A stretch of DNA of 64,000 bases from Fonsecaea monophora (GCF_001642475.1 NW_019173940.1:372001-436000); one strand, 5' to 3'; counted from the first letter of the stretch, positions 10,677 through 22,330 are shown. Notes: generated by a model not told the origin, from the letters alone. Numbers and translations are program-made.

Positions 10677-11365
10677 AGGAGGCTAGGGGAAGACCAAAAA
10701 AGGAAAACAAAAATCTCAGCCGGTATGTTGCTGGATGCAAGAAGATGGATCAAGGTGCCACGCACCTCAGTTGCACCTGTTGATTTTTCGAGCGGGAACT
10801 ACGTGGCTTTCCTCTCAGGCCGAGCAAGCACATAATATCAGTCAAGGGCGAGGATCCGGCGCTTTTCGAACAATGTAAAAATATCCACTTCTGAAATTGT
10901 GGTCTTTTGATATATCTCTCGTTCCGTTCAAAGGGTTTCGATGTGACTGTCTAAACTCGACCATTTTTTGAACTTACCAGGACCCAGAGCTTGCTACCAT
11001 GGTAGGAACCGGAACGAAGACGAAAAAGACTTCTCGAGACGAGGGATGTAATGCCCATGGATTGAAGCTGTTCCAGCCCCCACGAACCGCTGCGAGGGAG
11101 ACATTGCCGAATCGCACAGAAAGTATCACAATTTATTCTTAGATGCCGCTGACGAAATGCCCGAACAGCATCTCGCATTGACAGTTCGCTGATGGGATCC
11201 GGACCGAGCTCTTACTCACCCCAAAGGCAGGGTAACCCAAGCAGAGGCTCTGCGTGCTCCTCGTATATTCAAGTCACAGATCCGGCCCCATTTCACAAAC
11301 ACAAGAACCTCTGACCATACCCTTCGGAATCAATCCTCCCCATATTCCACACTTCGAGCTTCTCG
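10677..11365. other. Intergenic, convergent gene ends
   Basis: Nearly 700 nt between two convergent genes. Only short, compositionally random ORFs are present. Nothing further recognised. Confidence 0.55.
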
Positions 11366-13233
11366 CTATGTCACCGGATCCGTCCGCCGGTCAGCAGCCT
11401 CCACCGCGCATTTGACCCTGTCGACCAAGTCATCCGCATCCTCGAGGCCCACCGATATCCGCACCTGCTCCTGCCTGACGTTGTACCTGCTCGCCCAGGC
11501 GGCCTCGTTCCCATAGACGCCGAGCGAGTACGGCAACGCCAGCGTCAGATGGGCGCCGAGATGCGGGCCCTTGTGCACGTGGAGGTTGTCGTAGAATGCG
11601 ATCGCGGCGTCGAGGTCGCGGAGTTGCACGCTCAGGAGGCATCCGTAGCCCTGGTGGGGAAACCCAGGGGTCGGCTGGCGCAGGTGTGTCGTGTAGTTGG
11701 GGAGCGTGTCGTTGACGGTGGGGTAGAAGACTTGGGTGATACTGCTGCTGCTGCTGTTCTTCGTGTTGCTTTGGAGATACTCGACCAGTTTCTCGGCGTT
11801 GCGGTTCAACACGGCACAGCGCTCGAGGTAGTCTCGACTGTTGCGCTCCAGCGTCTCGGCGTCGCCGATGTACAGGTCGTCGTGATGCTGCGTGCCGAAC
11901 AGGGCCGTAAGCTCCTCGTACCGCGACGACAGCGGGCTGAGCACGGCACTCCCGCCCATGACGTCGGCGTACCCACTGAATGACTTTGTCAAGGACGTGA
12001 CGACAATGTCTGCGACGTCCAGGACGTCGACGTTGCAGAAGCCCCCGACCGTGTCGTCCACGACGAGAAGCGCGCCGTGCTCGTCGGCCAGATGTCTGAG
12101 CCGGCGCAGGTCCGGCGTGTTTAGCAGTGGATTCGAGGGGAACTCTGTCCAGATGGCCTGTACCTTGCTCCCCCGGCCCGATTGAGCTGCGAGATATTTC
12201 TCAAGTCCGTCGAGGTCCTGCTCCGAACCGAGGCCGAAAAATTCCACCCCGGGCCCAAAGTCTTGGAGGACGTGGATGGTCGAGTGGAATGAGAAGCCGA
12301 AGAGCACGGACGGCGAGGAGGCGTATGCGCTCAGCAGATACCGGTGGACCCAGTATATCGCGGCCATGCCGGTCGAGAACAAGTAGACGTCGCTGGGCGA
12401 GACTTGGGCCGTGCGGTGCGGGTCAGCAGGGGCTCTATTGAGCAGGCCTGCTATCCTCTCCTTGAGCTGTTGGTGAGCAGGGCCGTCAGATTTAGCTGTC
12501 GTCATTGTTGTTCTCGCACCCTCTTCGTGGTCCCTGTCCCTGACTTCTTCTCTCAACGAGCTGATATGCTCGAGACAATCCTCCGCCAAGCGAGACGAGA
12601 TGCCCACGCCAGCATTAACCCAGAAACCGTGCACGGTGCCCGTGAACTCGGCGGGGAAGACGACCGCGTACACCGGACAATGCGTCCTGAAGACGCGGAT
12701 GGAGATGCCGTCGCGGGGAACTGACCCCTGTCCTCTGTCGGGGGAGGTCGCATATTCCTTGCAATCACGCGCTGCCTGTGACGAAGGGAATAGAAAGCAG
12801 CCTTGGGCCTCGATGTCGGCGAAGTCGACGATCTTTGCGGTAAGCTGTCCATTTGTTAGTCGTGTTAGCCATCTCCCACACAAAGGAAAGAACGGCAAAC
12901 ACCAAGGCTTGTCAAAAGAGAAAGAGAGAGAGGGAGTGGGGAATGAGGCGTTTCAGAAGGATATCAATCCGACAAAGGCATCAGTTCGTCCGCCCATCCC
13001 AGCATGGGTCAAGCTGTGTAACACTCCTATAGGACATACAAGTACATACATACCTCCAAGACATCCCTGTGCAGGACAAACCGCGGATACATGCTCCGGA
13101 GCGACCTGAACAGCTCCGGGTCTCGGTCCCGGAAGCGCTCGATCGATCGCCACTGCGGGAGGTGGACTGTGATGGCGTGCCTTGGGGCCGGAGGCAGCGC
13201 GGTGCCGTACGGAGTCTGGATTTCCAGTGACAT
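11366..13233 (-). CDS. Cystathionine gamma-synthase, fungal Str2 type
   Basis: Two exons: 13054-13233 (60 codons) and 11366-12844, joined across a 209-nt intron (GTATGT donor, GACTAAC branch, GGACAG acceptor) in phase 0, giving 552 aa. Exon 1 carries the fungal N-terminal signature (ALPPAPRHAITVHLPQWR, then MYPRFVLHRDVLE). The catalytic half has the Cys/Met-metabolism PLP fold: FSTGMAAIYWVHRYLL, VVDDTVGGFCNVDV (cofactor Asp) and TSLTKSFSGYADVMGG, whose Lys should bind PLP. Such enzymes join an activated homoserine to cysteine, the first step of transsulfuration toward methionine. SLTKSFSG in place of the bacterial SATKY is normal for the Str2 branch. A gamma-lyase or decarboxylating relative cannot be fully excluded. 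Confidence 0.88.
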
Positions 13234-14870
13234 TTTGTCGCTGGAGTGTTGGCTTGTCTGTCTGTAGGCAGAAAGGATGGTTCCTGCTGGCTTTTGCGTG
13301 GGCTCTATCTTGACTTATTCTCTGACTTATGAAGATTTCGGGGTCACCATGGCGATATATACAACACCACCCAAGCAGATACCCACGAAGGTACACATAG
13401 TCGTGTCTTGTCAGCAATCAAGCATGCCTCGAACGCTGGGGGGCGGGGCTATTGGACATTGGCAGCTGAACATTCCCTGTCGTATCGCTGCCGTGCCGTG
13501 TAATACGAGCCAAGATAGTCTTGAATCCAGTGGCGGAGTAGTTGTGAGAGACTGCTCGCCTGAAAAGTTTTCCGAGGACCGTGTACACATCTCGCGCAGA
13601 GGAGGCGGGCATTGGTCATCTTACACGAGGTTCGCTTCCGGGAAACTGTTTTCTCGGTCGATGTCGAACAAGAAGGTTTTTAATGAGGGTCATGCTGCTT
13701 CGCCTGGAGGAACTTGTGGCTGGAATACCTCGTATAGTGGCGCAGGTATGTTGGATTGAGGGTCTGAGGTTTACCCTCGTCCAGTGAGCATATGGACCTG
13801 GGACGTACCTCGTACGGTTCACATGATTGACCGCAACAGCTGGCGAACGTTGTGTTCAGCCTCGTCAGCTTTTGGACCCCACGTCGTACTTACAGTAAGA
13901 CGCTACATAGGTACCTATACCGAGTACTGTACTGAGTACATAGGTACCTATAGCGGCAGACCACGGTTCCAGGTACCCCTTACCTGGATGGGATTCGCTG
14001 CATACGAGTGATCGCCTTTCAAAATACTCAAGAGCCAAGAAGAGTGCATTTCAATCAAATTGCAACCAGCAACGCAGTCATCACCCATGCATCATACCGT
14101 GCCCATCGCACTATGCAGTGCAGGATTGGGAAGAAGTAGAACAAAAGCGAGAGGAGACATGGTGAAAGCCACGTTGTAGCGGTACTTTACAGGTACGGGA
14201 TCTGAGATTGGATGAGGTCTGCAGGCGAATAGGTCAGCTGTACAGGAATGGGCCGCATCAAACAAGCTCGGTTCTTTCCAGGAACGGGTAACCACAGTAT
14301 CCGCCTCCCCATAGAAAGGGCGCTGGGAGCCGATGAACAAGTATGAAGAACAATGCGCATAGAAAGAGATTGATCGCAAAGACAGCATTGTGGTTCTGTT
14401 CTGTTCTGAAATGCCTTGTCATGACGGGATCAATTCTGCATCTTTGCTGTGTCTGTGTCGGCGGTATGGAGAAGATCCCAAACTCTTCCTGGATGCATTC
14501 GTTGCACCTCAATTCCACTTTTCGGTGACCAAGCTGTAGCGTAGCGTCTCTCTCTCGCGCGCGACAGAGCCACCCTAGAACAACTCCTTCTGCGCGTCAC
14601 TGCGAAGTTGCAGTTTCCATTGACACCACAGCGCACTGTGTCTCTCGTAGTGATTTTTTTGCATCATAAAAACATGCTGGTTGATTGGCGGAGCGGGTCG
14701 CAGATGGACATTCCACCCTCCTCTCTGCCGTAATACGAGGTCCTTGCAGGGCATAGCTCATCAAAACCAAGACGGCGTGATCGGATCATGACCGCAGCCC
14801 CAGATATGCAGGTTCTCTACTGCATGAACATAGATGTGCGGCCCCCAGACCCAGGATTCCGCGCACCGAC
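13234..14870. other. Long intergenic stretch with palindromic GGTACC/GAGTAC motifs
   Basis: About 1.6 kb without a supported gene. At about 13904-13960 two copies of the palindrome ATAGGTACCTAT flank a GAGTACTGTACTGAGTAC core, making a compact dyad-symmetric element. Other ORFs here are short and lack recognisable domains. Confidence 0.55.
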
Positions 14871-15381
14871 CTAAAACCCTCTTCCTCTACCCCGTCCACG
14901 CCCACCGCCTCTTCCCCGTCCTCTGGGGCCGCCCCGACCCCGGCCGCCGCGTGAGTCGCCTTCTTTCCTAGCCTTGTTCTTCGGCTTCGGCTGGTCGTCG
15001 ATGAGGAGCGTGTCGAGGGGCAGCGAGTCCGGCAGGATGTAGTATCTGATGGTCGAGCCGCGGATGTTGATGGTGTCGAGACTGACCGTGTCGCCGGGGG
15101 CCGAGGGGTTTGCGCGGTTCTTGGTCGTCATCTTGACCGCCCGCAGGGCCGTGTTCATCTGCGGCGACACCGAGGTGATCGTGCCCGACACGATGGTGCC
15201 GTTCTTCAGTTCTATCGTGACGGATTCATTCGCGCATTTCATGAGGAACCTGGCTCCAGTGTCAGCGACCAACGTAACCACCTTTGTTTTATAACCACGC
15301 CCAAGCCGGCGCAGGCAAACGCGACTGCAATAAAGACAAGTCGCACGACAAAACAGGCGTGACGAACCTAACAAGCTTCAT
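14871..15381 (-). CDS. SMD1: Small nuclear ribonucleoprotein Sm D1
   Basis: Exon 1 is only 14 nt (15368-15381: MKLV plus two bases of Arg). A 118-nt intron (GCTGAC branch, GCCAG acceptor) leads to exon 2 at 14871-15249. The 130-aa product has Sm motif 1 (ESVTIELKNGTIVSGTI...MNTALRAVKMT) and Sm motif 2 (INIRGSTIRYYILPDSLP) followed by the RG-repeat tail typical of SmD1 (GRGRGGPRGRGRGGGRGRG). SmD1 is part of the heptameric ring on U1, U2, U4 and U5 snRNAs; its Arg residues are normally dimethylated. The tiny first exon is supported by exact restoration of the conserved MKLVRFLMK start. Confidence 0.96.
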
Positions 15382-15832
15382 TTTGCGCCGAGTGCGCCAC
15401 GGAGCGCGAGATTTGTGGTAGTCTCCGTGTCAGTCGTAGGGAGAGTGCTGTCTATTGTGAGGCGACCGTATCGAACAAGGCGCAGAGGTGCAACGGTGGT
15501 CGTCTTGGCGGTGTAAGTGCTGGTGTAGTTGAGATGTTTGTACCTAGTGGTGGAGAGGGACCAGAAATGTCAAAAATTGAGAAAGCATTGGCAGCCTTGT
15601 GAGGAGCAGCCTTGTTGCCAAGCATCCGGAAAAATGATTCGCCGAAGACTGTGCACGAGGTCAAGGCTGGCTTGTCCTGAATGGGGATATACATACCGAG
15701 TACTCGGCATAGATGCTGTAATCATGAAAAGCAATCTCTATTGTCTTCTATCTTGGAGTCCTCAACTCTGAAATATTATCGCTCGTGAATACATCTCTGT
15801 CAATTTCCGGCCTCGGAAAGAGAACCTCACGT
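15382..15832. other. Intergenic, SMD1 promoter region
   Basis: 450 nt between two minus-strand genes. It contains the SMD1 promoter and the 3' flank of the methyltransferase. A TACCGAGTACTCGG motif lies near 15696, one of several such palindromes in the window. Confidence 0.55.
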
Positions 15833-16855
15833 CTACATCTTTTTCTTCACGACCAAGATGACCATCCCGCTCCCACCATCGATATAGTCCCGCCCCTTGC
15901 CCTCTGGTACTTCCTCGAGGATCTCCTTCATTTTCCTGATCATCATATCCATTACGTCCTCCACTTCTCCCCTTTCCAACTTCTCCTTATGGGCCTCTCT
16001 CCACCGCGTGATGGGACTCGCCGTGCCCAGCATGGCTTTGATGGTTGCGAAATCCACCTTGCGATACTCAGAGAAGGCAGTCCCGTCGGAGGCGATGCGG
16101 CCGTCGCGGTCCGACTCGATCCTCTCGAACCGCGTCTCGTCAAACTCCTTCAACAGGGTCTTTAGTTCTTGGTCCGCGCCGTCGATCCGGTCGAGGCATT
16201 CCCAGGGTAGTCCGAGATTGATGTACAACTCCCGCGCCAATTTATTGCCGGGCTGCTCGTAAGGGGCCAGCACCTCCTCTTCAAAGACTTTGAACCACTC
16301 CTGGAGCTTCTCGGCATTGGGCGTGTTGTTCGGGTCACAGCGGTGCCCTCCGGAGCACCAGATTATAACGCTGCCGCCCGGCTTGAGGATCTTGGCCGCC
16401 TCGCCCCAGAAGCGAGGCATGTCGAACCAATGCGCGGCGGTCGCGGCCGTGATGAGGTCCACGCACTCCCGACCGTCGGTGCTACCTGAAAAGGCTTTGA
16501 GAGCGGACAACGTGCTCAAAGCCTCGGCCGGGCAGACCTCGTACGTGATGGGCTCGCCCGATTTGGTCGTAGAAGGAACCGTCTTTGCCGTCTCGATCAT
16601 GTTCTGACCGGGATCCGCGCCGATGGCATGTTGAAAGTGCGGGGCCAGGGCCAGGGTCGCGATGCCCGGTCCACACCCGACGTCGAGCACTAGGTCCAAC
16701 TGCCCGCCGGAAGAAGTGTGTTTCGAGATGACCAGGTCGATCAGCGCGTCTGCGTACCGGGGCCGGTGCTTGAGGTATTTCGCTGCCGACGAGGGATCGT
16801 AGTTGCGGAAGGTTGGATCCCGGGTAGTCGACTGCTGAGGCGTGGAGGATGCCAT
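15833..16855 (-). CDS. Class I SAM-dependent methyltransferase, Tmt1/Crg1-like
   Basis: Single-exon frame of 340 aa starting at the ATG at 16855 in strong context (cacaATGGC); seven further in-frame codons upstream lack an ATG. The N-terminal part (FRNYDPSSAAKYLKHRPRY) and glycine motif I (LDLVLDVGCGPGIATLAL) followed by GADPGQNMIETA are characteristic of methyltransferase type 11 proteins. TAATAAHWFDMPRFW and ILKPGGSVIIWCSG complete the fold. Closest named family members are yeast trans-aconitate methyltransferase Tmt1 and Crg1, which methylate small carboxylic acids or lipids in the cytosol. The substrate is not readable from sequence. No membrane segment or signal peptide. Confidence 0.88.
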   Translation of the reverse strand: MASSTPQQSTTRDPTFRNYDPSSAAKYLKHRPRYADALIDLVISKHTSSGGQLDLVLDVGCGPGIATLALAPHFQHAIGADPGQNMIETAKTVPSTTKSGEPITYEVCPAEALSTLSALKAFSGSTDGRECVDLITAATAAHWFDMPRFWGEAAKILKPGGSVIIWCSGGHRCDPNNTPNAEKLQEWFKVFEEEVLAPYEQPGNKLARELYINLGLPWECLDRIDGADQELKTLLKEFDETRFERIESDRDGRIASDGTAFSEYRKVDFATIKAMLGTASPITRWREAHKEKLERGEVEDVMDMMIRKMKEILEEVPEGKGRDYIDGGSGMVILVVKKKM

Positions 16856-18435
16856 TGTGACCACTTTCACTGACACAGATGGGCTGCTTTGTAGGAGCGG
16901 AAAGTGGAGAGTGGAGACTCGAGAAACTTGGTTATTCAGGACGTTATTTGTTGCCGCAAAAGATTCAACCTCAGCGGCGGTGCTTTGTATACCCTAGACC
17001 TTATACTCTTACAATCTTGGCCGTGGAGATCGGGAGGAGAGGGTTGATATGGGCACTTTATGTGATTCGTTGGGTGAGTCATTCCCCTGGATCAGGCACC
17101 AACATTTTGGGGAGCAGGGGAGGTACAGGAAGTCTCACATTTGTCTCGGTGTTCTCGGCAGAGCTCGGACCGGCCCGATCCATCCATCAGTCAATCAGAT
17201 TGACAGTGAGGAATTGAGTGAACGAGTGAGCAAGCGAGTCACCCAATAAACAAAGATATTGAAAAGAGATTTTGTCATATCCCTGTCGCCGTCAGCATGT
17301 ACTCTACATGTGCCTCTTAGACTTTTTGGCGCGGAGCGGAGGGCGGCACCAGTCACGAAGACAATGAGGCCTCCATCGAGGAACATATGACGCATGGTAC
17401 TTAGATATACATATAGACAGCGCACTGGCACTGGCAGTTGTGCGGAAACAGAGACTGTCATTCCTTCAATCTGCGCGATCCCATTGGGGAAGGGGAGCGT
17501 GCCTCATACGTCCCGAGCAAGATGTCTGGATGAAGAAGTCGTCATTGGGGCTCCAGAGATCGGCCCGGCCGTGGTACAGTATGACCCTGAGGAAGAAACG
17601 ACCATGGGATTTGAAGTCACAAAGACGTTGAAACAGAACCCCCCCTTCCCCCCCGGGCGGGCCGTGCTACTGCAGGTCGTCAATGCCGAGGAAGATAGAA
17701 GTCCAAGGCAAAGACAAGGTCTCTAGGGATTGGTCAGCCCCATTTCGGTTGCTTGGGTGAGTGGGGCAAGTTATTTTCCACGTCTGGAGTCTAGAACCTA
17801 GCCTCATGTAGCCCTATCAGGGCAATACTAGGCATTTGAGTGGTAGAGGTCGTTTTTTGCCCTCCTCGAAGAGTATGAAACAAGCCCTTACAGAGATTTG
17901 TGACTGCTTCGTTGCACAAGTGCAATCATTCTTATACAGTATCAAGACCAATTAACGGGTCAAAATGTTCTGCCCCGAATGTTTTGCAATGCAAGCCTAT
18001 CGAATGCGGGATCATCAACAAGAGGGACGGCCGTCCGCTGTGTGGATTGACATCTATGTACCCAAATAGTGGATGTTCCTCCCCAATCCACTATCCAGTG
18101 AAACCGTCCTGCTTCGGACGCTTGCCATTGGCATGCCTTCTGGCTCTCTGCCAACGAACCTTCCCCGTTCACGCTGCGTCTCAGGGCCGTAGGGCCTGGG
18201 TTGTAGCGGAACCGGAACCACATCTGGCTCTAATCTCTCCTGCGCCTGGACTTTTCGATGTGCCATGCGGTGACGGGCGCTGGGCAAGAGAACACTACGC
18301 TCTTTCGATGTGCGGACAGCCAGAACCTCTTGACAAAACTCGATCGAGGAGCCAGCATCCCAGGCCAAGTACTACACCAGGTCGTTGAAATCAAGGTCTA
18401 GTTGGCGACAGGCTGAAGCAAACTCGGGGGCAATT
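16856..18435. other. Gene-poor stretch
   Basis: About 1.6 kb with no recognisable coding sequence. It borders the decayed gene at 18436-19920 and may include further unrecognisable debris. Confidence 0.5.
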
Positions 18436-19920
18436 CTAAGCTGTGTGCGGCCGAAGCTCATGCCGTCTCTCCTTTGTCAGATACTCTTTGACAAAGACGT
18501 AATAGTCGTCCTCAGGATCCCATCCCCACGGGATATTATAGTGGTCAAGTGAGTCTGGGAGAATGTCCTTTCTGCTGACGCGGTTGTGTGTGCGCCGCTG
18601 GGGCGAATATGTCTGTTGGGGGGCTTCGAAATGGATTCACCGTCGTCATCTTTAACCACGGTCTCGCGAGGATGGATGACCTGGAAAAAATCTCCAGGTT
18701 CGGTTCCCTTCGCTCCTGTCTTCTCCACTGTATCGATGACGTGGCTGATCGGCTCTAGACGGTCCGGAGAACCACCTCCAGTCTCAATGGCTGAATACTT
18801 TGTGTCTGCTAGAGTTTCAGTCTCTCCCTTTAGCCGTGTTGTGGGACCGCTCCGAGAGTGCCTTAGGTACGGATTCTGCACCAGCTGGCTCGGTGATTAT
18901 GTCTCCCTTTTGTGCCGCAGGAGTTTGACCCTGTGTCAATTCCACTTCCTCCTCTGAGCCCTCACGATCCTCTTCTGCGAAGACTGCGTTAGGGTACAAC
19001 GACGCAGACACTGGCGTCGTACCTGGTTCGTTGGTTGCAGGTTTGCCGGTGGTAGGGGCCGGACCAGACGGAAAATCGTCCGTGAGCGAATCGATTTCAA
19101 TCTCTTTGCCAGTTCCGACACGGAGGCTGTTCGTAGTTGTGAAATGAGAGTTGTGCACGGGCACTAGAGCCCAGTCACAGCTCCTACTGAGCAGGACTTT
19201 TATATTCGACACACGGTTTGCCAGCCCGTCAGCGTCTGTAGTATTGATTAGGTTTGTCGAGTCCACGGGCTGGGCCGAGATGCAATTCTTATCGTCCTCG
19301 ATGGTCGAGTCATGAGCACGATTCTGCGCGCATATCCTTTCCAGATCAGCTTCCGGATGAGTTGCGGTGGAGAGTCATAGTGCTGGTTTTGCTCCACCAA
19401 GTCCTCTTCGTCCTCGAGAAATGAATGAGCCGTCATGAGTCCAAAATAAGTCCCATTCACGAGTAGCACACCGCCGATGGGAGACTGAGTCCATGCTTGT
19501 GCAGCTGGATCCCCAGTTTGTCTGGATATCACCACATGGATCCCACACAAAATTCGCAGCTGTTTTGTGCTGGGCATCAATGATTCCCCTACATCTGCGC
19601 GCAGATTAAGAGGAAACACGGCGTACGCAATATCATAGTCGCACAAACAGGACTTTGAGTGAGGTCTGCTTCAGATCCTCAATCAGCTTATAAGCCCTTT
19701 TGGCCACGCTGATATAGCTCTGTGTAAGACAAAAATTGTCGGCCCTGCTCTTCCTCGGCGACCTTTCTTCAACACCACGTAAATTTTCCATATGGGAAGT
19801 CCCATCGATCTCTGCTTGTGACCCTTGGTGAAGAACTCATGGCTGTTGTACTTCTCCCTGGCCGGCAGTGCGAGTATCCAACGATGGCGGGGCCCGAAAA
19901 CGAGACGAAGCACGGCGGAT
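18436..19920 (-). pseudogene. Decayed fungal gene, multiply frameshifted
   Basis: Minus-strand coding-like segments follow one another in different frames: about 19683-19911 (WILALPAREKYNSHEFFT), 19248-19646 (GGVLLVNGTYFGLMTAHSF), about 18817-19310 (VSNIKVLLSRSCDWALVPV), 18477-18860, and 18436-18635 (LDHYNIPWGWDPEDDYYVFV). In my recollection the order and motifs match one family of long, uncharacterised fungal proteins with a protease-like GG...TAH...DWAL module and an IPWEWD-type C-terminus. Junctions lack convincing splice sites. The last shift lies at a run of six C (around 18622), where one extra base would restore the frame. I read this as a pseudogene without an intact start. A less likely alternative is a gene with several unrecognised introns, or assembly error at homopolymers. 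Confidence 0.65.
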
Positions 19921-20203
19921 CAGAAGGTTAAGAAGGGTCAGAGGTGAGCGGCGGCCTGAGTACGCGGTAGGCTGGGTAGGAGGAGCTCACGGCGAGGCTG
20001 AGCCGAAGTCGAGCCACCCTTCTCCATGCCACATGCTGAAATTCACTGCCCTTCGAGATCCGAGTCGAGACGAGTCGTGTGGAGTCGAGTCACGCAGCCG
20101 ATCGTGGTCCTGCAGGTAAGGTCAAGGATGCCGAGTTTCGATCGCAGCAAACATTCCCGCGGCGGAGTCATACGCACATCCATCAAGGATTCACGTGAGA
20201 CTC
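19921..20203. other. Spacer with GAGTCGAG direct repeats
   Basis: Around 20055-20095 the motif GAGTCGAG / GAGTCG recurs several times. No gene is visible. Confidence 0.4.
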
Positions 20204-20274
20204 GCGCTATTCCTCTTGCAGCCTGTAAGGTCGACCCGCGGGTTCGACCTGTGAGGTCGTAACAGGTATAGCGC
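20204..20274. repeat. Hairpin repeat, solo copy of the GCGCTAT family
   Basis: The element begins GCGCTATTCCTCTT and ends AACAGGTATAGCGC, which pair as an imperfect terminal inverted repeat. Inside, AGGTCGA-CCCGCGGG-TTCGACCT forms a second, nearly perfect hairpin. The same termini and the internal TTCGACCTGTGAGGT occur in the cluster at 22050-22330, so these belong to one short non-coding family, MITE-like or a structured satellite. Confidence 0.75.
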
Positions 20275-22049
20275 ACAGAAAGACCGAGCCGTGGTGAGGC
20301 AGCCCTTCACAAGGACCCTGCATAACCTCTCAACACTCTTCCAATCGCTGCGAGAGCTATGAATGCGCTGCTGCTGCTGTCTGGTCCCCTGCTCTCTTGG
20401 ACGCATTAGACTCGGGTAAACAGCTTGTCTCGCTTCCAGGTACACCGTCTCGGACACAGCAAATTGACAGGTACTATCAAAAGCAAGCACAGTACTTCTA
20501 TCCAATTGAAGGCTCAGAAGAGTGATCCCCGCTTTTGGCCGAACCACCAGAGTCCTCTTCCCCTGGTATTACGTTTTTAGGCAAGTCTCTACTGTCATAT
20601 TCTTACGTGGGGACCCCCTTTAAAGACGCAATTCGTTGGGGATCTATCCTAGTGTCTAACAACATTGCGTATATGGATCCTAGATGTGTCCGGAACTGTC
20701 GCTAAAGAATGAACAAGGAGCTCATTGGACACGAGGCAGTGCTTTTGAAGACCAAGATGTATAACGCATGGCTAGATTGGCGCAGCCTAGTGCAGGTATA
20801 TCGAGGAACAGCTTCACGGATTCATGGACTGCAGGGTTGAGACTCGGGAAGAGTCGAATCGCTTCGATGAGAGATATGCATTCTGAGGAGTTCAGCGTTG
20901 GCCGTCACCCTCTCTCCATGTGCAGAATCGATACCCAAGTCGACAACAAAGGATAATTGGTCTACTTGTCGTCGTGCGCTGTGCTGTATGCCCAATGGTT
21001 GACAAGTCGTCAGGGAACAGGGCCCATCCAGCGATAATAGTCGCCCTATTCCCGCAAGGTTGAATACTAATGCTTCAGACGTCATTTCCTGTATTGAGCT
21101 ACTGCACGTCCTTTAAAGGAAGCCAACTAAGGCTCTAGAAGGGATGTTTCTGGAGAATACGAGGAAGGGCGATAACAAGGAAAAAGTCCTCGGAGGCTAT
21201 ATAAGAGCCAGAAGACCACAGCCTTCTCAAATAAAGGGAGTCAAATATATCTACGATCGATGCCAGGAAGAATAAATATGTACAAGCCTACACTCATCTC
21301 CATCTCCATCTTCGCGTCTGTGCTGGTGATTCTTTTCTCGGCGATATACTTTGCCAGAGTGGCTTTCTCTGGTATTGGTGTCTGTACCATTCACCTCAGT
21401 GTGTGCTCTCTCGCCAGAATTTGAGAAGAGAAACATGAACGTTTACTTACTCCTTCCTAGTGAGCAATACTCATCACAACTACGGAGGACAAGTCCTCTT
21501 TGTGAGATGTCATCTCCAGGTGTGTCCCGTTACCCTTTACTTTGCAGCTTACTTGTGCCTTTTGCTTGTCATTTTGTGGAAAACTTATTTTCGTCAATGC
21601 TAGAGACCGTCCTGACGCCCCTCTTCGCTGCGCTCAAGCCAGTAATGGAGAGCAGTTACTACTACCACTATCCTCCGGTTGGTGAGAAGGAATGGAACCG
21701 TCGACTTCAACGGGAAGCCATTGTGTGTTTTCCGCAACCGCGACAACTTGGAGTGTACTTGTTTAGGGTTGTGCGGTGGGGCTTTATCAATCCAAACCTC
21801 ACGAAAATCTTCCGGGGGAGGACAGGGGGGATGGCAATGTGTAAAGACATTCCTACGTAGACTTTGCGGTAATTCAACCGCTGACACGGGACGTTTGTCT
21901 TTGAGTTTCTTCTACACAAAGACTCGAAATTAGTCAAACCGTTTATTTTGGCCCACATGTGGCCCTTTGGACAAGCTGCCCTTGACCGCCAAACCCCTGG
22001 CAACCAATCACCTTTACCTTCAAAGTGGAAGATGTGAACGTGTAAACGA
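20275..22049. other. Gene-poor segment between hairpin repeats
   Basis: 1.8 kb flanked on both sides by members of the GCGCTAT repeat family. It holds the TATA-preceded micro-ORF at 21260 and nothing else recognisable. The flanking repeats raise the possibility of a non-autonomous mobile unit, but no transposase, clear target duplication or long terminal repeat was seen. Confidence 0.4.
21260..21424 (+). CDS. Putative 54-aa membrane micro-protein
   Basis: A TATATAAG box (21198-21205) lies about 60 nt upstream of an ATG opening a 54-codon frame. The product has a strongly hydrophobic central segment (LISISIFASVLVILFSAIYF), a candidate transmembrane helix or signal anchor, and a short tail. 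No relative is recognised. The frame is short enough to arise by chance; the TATA spacing and hydrophobic core are the only support. Confidence 0.25.
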   Translation: MPGRINMYKPTLISISIFASVLVILFSAIYFARVAFSGIGVCTIHLSVCSLARI

Positions 22050-22330
22050 TCGCTATTCCTCTTCTAACCTTGCAGAACTTTTCGAACCTGTGAGGCCAGA
22101 AGAGGTATAGCGCTTCATGTTCGACCTGTGAGGTTTAAAGCGCTATTCCTCTTTTAACCTTGTAGGACCTGTGAGGTCGGAAGAGGTATAGCGCTTCATG
22201 TTCGACCTGTGAGGTTTAATGCGCTATTCCTCCTCTAACCTTGCAGAACTTTTCGAACCTGTGAGGCCAGAAGAGGTATAGCGCTTCATGTTCGACCTGT
22301 GAGGTCGCAGGAGGAATCGCATAACACTTC
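22050..22330. repeat. Tandem array of three hairpin units, GCGCTAT family
   Basis: Three head-to-tail units start at about 22050, 22140 and 22221 (periods 90 and 81 nt), followed by a partial terminus near 22320. Each unit begins GCGCTATTCCTCTTCTAACC and contains AGAAGAGGTATAGCGC, its imperfect inverted complement, so each can fold into a 15-16 bp hairpin. Units are joined by TTCATGTTCGACCTGTGAGG. Units 1 and 3 are nearly identical; unit 2 is about 9 nt shorter in the loop. The array ends with GGAGGAATCGC, a reverse-oriented terminus. No coding sequence. Confidence 0.88.

Noticed and set aside
11549..12724. Plus-strand ORFs opposite the cystathionine gamma-synthase
   Set aside because: Antisense shadows of a well-supported coding exon.
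20275..22049. Intact transposon between the hairpin repeats
   Set aside because: No transposase or helicase motif in any frame, and no clear target-site duplication.
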